DNA from: an uncultured Roseburia sp.
GTDB lineage: Bacteria > Bacillota > Clostridia > Lachnospirales > Lachnospiraceae
Length of the DNA stretch: 7,269 nucleotides
Direction: 5' to 3'
NCBI GenBank assembly: GCA_947070915.1
Contig: CAMTDY010000143.1
Location: forward strand, 1-7,269
The position numbers and the translations under genes were made by a program. The notes below the pieces were generated by a model, which saw only the letters and a program-made list of their open reading frames with translations, did no database searches and had not been told where the DNA came from. Below are positions 6,005 to 7,269 of the stretch, in pieces. How positions within the stretch are numbered: the stretch's first letter is position 1; each line of letters starts with the position of its first letter.

Positions 6005-6056
6005 GGGAGGTATTGTTATGGATAGAGTTTACGATATTTGTTGTGGTATTGATTGA
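6005..6056 (+). mobile_element. IS110-family transposase remnant (first 12 codons)
   Basis: A good ribosome site GGGAGG (6005-6010) is followed by an ATG at 6018 and the codons for MDRVYDICCGID, then TGA. This is the opening of IS110-family transposases, which normally continue VHKK; the last Asp matches the first residue of their DEDD catalytic set. The rest of the transposase is absent, so this is a scar. In the IS110 family the noncoding DNA before the transposase can encode a bridge RNA, so roughly 5900-6004 may hold part of such a leader. The element's true ends are not visible. Confidence 0.6.
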
Positions 6057-6108
6057 TATTGTTGAACAGTATATTATTCCAATCAACCATGTGTTCAGGG
6101 AATGGAAA

Positions 6109-6117
6109 TGGTACAAT
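6109..6117 (+). promoter_or_regulatory. Extended -10 promoter of the zinc-finger gene
   Basis: TGGTACAAT carries the extended -10 TG plus TACAAT (five of six). No good -35 lies upstream. It would start transcription near 6124, upstream of the ATG at 6162 but downstream of the alternative ATG at 6102, which favours the later start. Confidence 0.4.
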
Positions 6118-6161
6118 GTGAAATGAGCTGGTTCATAACCATAAAGAAAACAGGAGAGAGG

Positions 6162-6890
6162 ATGAAAAAAATGGGGAAAAAAATCAAAGGAAAATGTAAG
6201 TATTGTGGAAAGGAATATACGCTAAGTTATATGAAAAAGCATCTGTCAGAATGTAAGGAGCGTGAGGCGCGGCTTGATGCGGAGAATGGGAAGAGACAGT
6301 GTGGATATTTTGAATTGGTCATTCATCCGAAATACAGTAAGGATTACTGGCTGATTGTGGAGGTTCGGGAGACGGCTGAGCTCATGGATGTTGATTCATT
6401 TTTAAGGGATATATGGCTGGAATGCTGCGGTCATTTGAGTGCATTTGAAATATATGGTACGCGCTATGAGAGCGTGCCGATGGATGATTTGATTTGGGGA
6501 GAACCGTCTAAAGGTATGAACTATAAACTGGATACCGTATTGGATGAAGGTATGACGATCGGGTATGAGTATGATTTCGGTTCTACGACGGAGCTGGTAA
6601 TACATGTAGCGGATTACAGGGTTGGTGATTTGAAAAAGGAAAAAATAACAATAATGTCGAGAAACAATCCGTATGAAATTATGTGTAGCGAGTGTGGCGA
6701 ACACCCTGCCGTGGCGGTATGTGTGGAATGTGCCTGGGGCGGGGACGGTTTTTTGTGCGAGGAATGCAGTAAGACACACGAATGCGGGGAAGAGATGCTT
6801 CTTAATGTGTGTAATTCACCCAGAATGGGAGTTTGCGGTTATTGCGGAAGTGAAATTTATCCCGATCAATTCACGCCGGACAAGTGCTAA
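6162..6890 (+). CDS. Zinc-finger protein with pRiA4b ORF-3-like domain
   Basis: A 242-residue protein of unknown biochemical role. Residues 12-31 form a C2HC finger (Cys12, Cys15, His27, Cys31). The middle (about 46-160) resembles the plasmid pRiA4b ORF-3 family: FELVIHPKYSKDYWLIVEV, then LRDIWLECCGHLSAFEI, and the signature GYEYDFGSTTELVIHV (134-149). The C-terminal part (175-242) is rich in Cys and His (C175, C178, C187, C190, C199, C202, H206, C208, C225, C228), suggesting two more zinc sites. Members of this family are common on plasmids and genomic islands without known function. The frame could start at 6102, but an AGGAGAGAGG ribosome site (6152-6161) and the promoter favour 6162. Plus strand, unlike most of the window, and transcribed alone. 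Confidence 0.85.
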   Translation: MKKMGKKIKGKCKYCGKEYTLSYMKKHLSECKEREARLDAENGKRQCGYFELVIHPKYSKDYWLIVEVRETAELMDVDSFLRDIWLECCGHLSAFEIYGTRYESVPMDDLIWGEPSKGMNYKLDTVLDEGMTIGYEYDFGSTTELVIHVADYRVGDLKKEKITIMSRNNPYEIMCSECGEHPAVAVCVECAWGGDGFLCEECSKTHECGEEMLLNVCNSPRMGVCGYCGSEIYPDQFTPDKC

Positions 6891-6991
6891 GCCGCCTGTC
6901 CGCTAAAGCTGAACGGCCGGATTAGTGTTGGAGGTTTGCCTATTTCTCAAAATCCCCTTCTGATATTCTTTGAGTTAATAAAAATGGTTAA

Positions 6992-7269
6992 GGTGCTGGC
7001 GGGGCGTTTGTAACAGTAAGAGATATTATTAGTTTTTGGACTAATTTACTGGAAGGAAATTTAATTTCAAAAGCATTTGTTTCAGATATGCTCAGTAAGC
7101 AGAGCGGAGAGGGGGATGATGCAGAAGAAGGATATTATGGCTATGGTATGTGGATAATTGATAATCCCAATGGCAAAGATTTTGCATATTTTCAAGGCTG
7201 TGATCCGGGTGTAAGTTTTATATCCGAGTATAATCCGAATAATGGAATTATTTCCGTTTTGGTAAGCAA
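6992..7269 (+). pseudogene. Serine hydrolase (beta-lactamase-like), C-terminal fragment
   Basis: An open frame running off the right edge encodes the C-terminal part of a beta-lactamase/class C-type serine hydrolase: GAGGAFVTVRDIISFW, then MLSKQSG, GYYGYGMWI and FQGCDPGVSFISEY, a stretch typical of this family's last third. In-frame TAA at 6989-6991 comes directly before GAGGAF, and there is no start or N-terminal domain with the SxxK nucleophile, so the piece is truncated at its 5' end. The 100 bases before it (6891-6991) show no gene or clear terminator. Whether a shorter product starts at the ATG at 7088 is doubtful. The beginning was probably deleted when neighbouring DNA was rearranged. 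Confidence 0.72.

Noticed and set aside
6102..6161. Upstream start of the zinc-finger protein at 6102
   Set aside because: No ribosome site at a workable distance, and the -10 element lies inside it; the start at 6162 has a good ribosome site.
6402..6779. Minus-strand frame of 125 codons within the zinc-finger gene
   Set aside because: It is a shadow of the plus-strand gene, whose domain motifs and ribosome site are convincing.
6877..6902. Inverted repeat CGGACA/TGTCCG at the end of the zinc-finger gene
   Set aside because: The stem is six bases with a 14-base loop and no T run; not a credible intrinsic terminator.
1..7269. CRISPR array, tRNA or rRNA
   Set aside because: No regularly spaced repeats and no tRNA- or rRNA-like sequence were noticed on reading the window.

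Overview
The window looks like a chromosomal stretch of a spore-forming anaerobic Bacillota (Firmicutes), most likely a gut-type clostridium such as a Lachnospiraceae member. Supporting signs are AGGAGG-type ribosome sites, a SigK-type sporulation sigma factor region, a Csp-like subtilisin and a Clostridia-style large serine recombinase. The species cannot be named from the sequence.

Left part (1-2341, genes on the minus strand): the N-terminus of a short-chain dehydrogenase runs off the window, preceded in gene order by a full subtilisin-like S8 protease. Before that comes the C-terminal half only of a SigK-family sporulation sigma factor. Sigma fragment and protease are coupled by an ATGA overlap.

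Junction (about 2339-2370): the sigma reading frame stays open upstream of its first ATG and there encodes Arg-Cys-Ile-Asp-Asn-Glu-Leu-Leu-Met, the sequence expected for SigK at this point. It contains AATGA, the short core recalled from the Bacillus subtilis skin junction. Immediately beyond it the sigma sequence is replaced by the 3' end of a large serine recombinase gene. This is the architecture of a skin-type element: a sigK gene split by DNA that a serine recombinase excises in the mother cell to rebuild sigK. The N-terminal half of sigK is not in the window, so the element would extend past 7269.

Right part (2341-7269, inferred element interior): a recombinase operon with a small upstream gene (possible directionality factor) and a good promoter; an acidic small gene remnant with its own promoter and dyad; a Phd/YefM antitoxin with a RelE/ParE toxin; a gene broken into three frames; the first codons of an IS110-family transposase; a zinc-finger protein with a pRiA4b ORF-3-like core; and the C-terminal piece of a beta-lactamase-like serine hydrolase. 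Several decayed genes, lower GC and orphan fragments fit an old, eroding mobile element kept because sigK depends on its recombinase.
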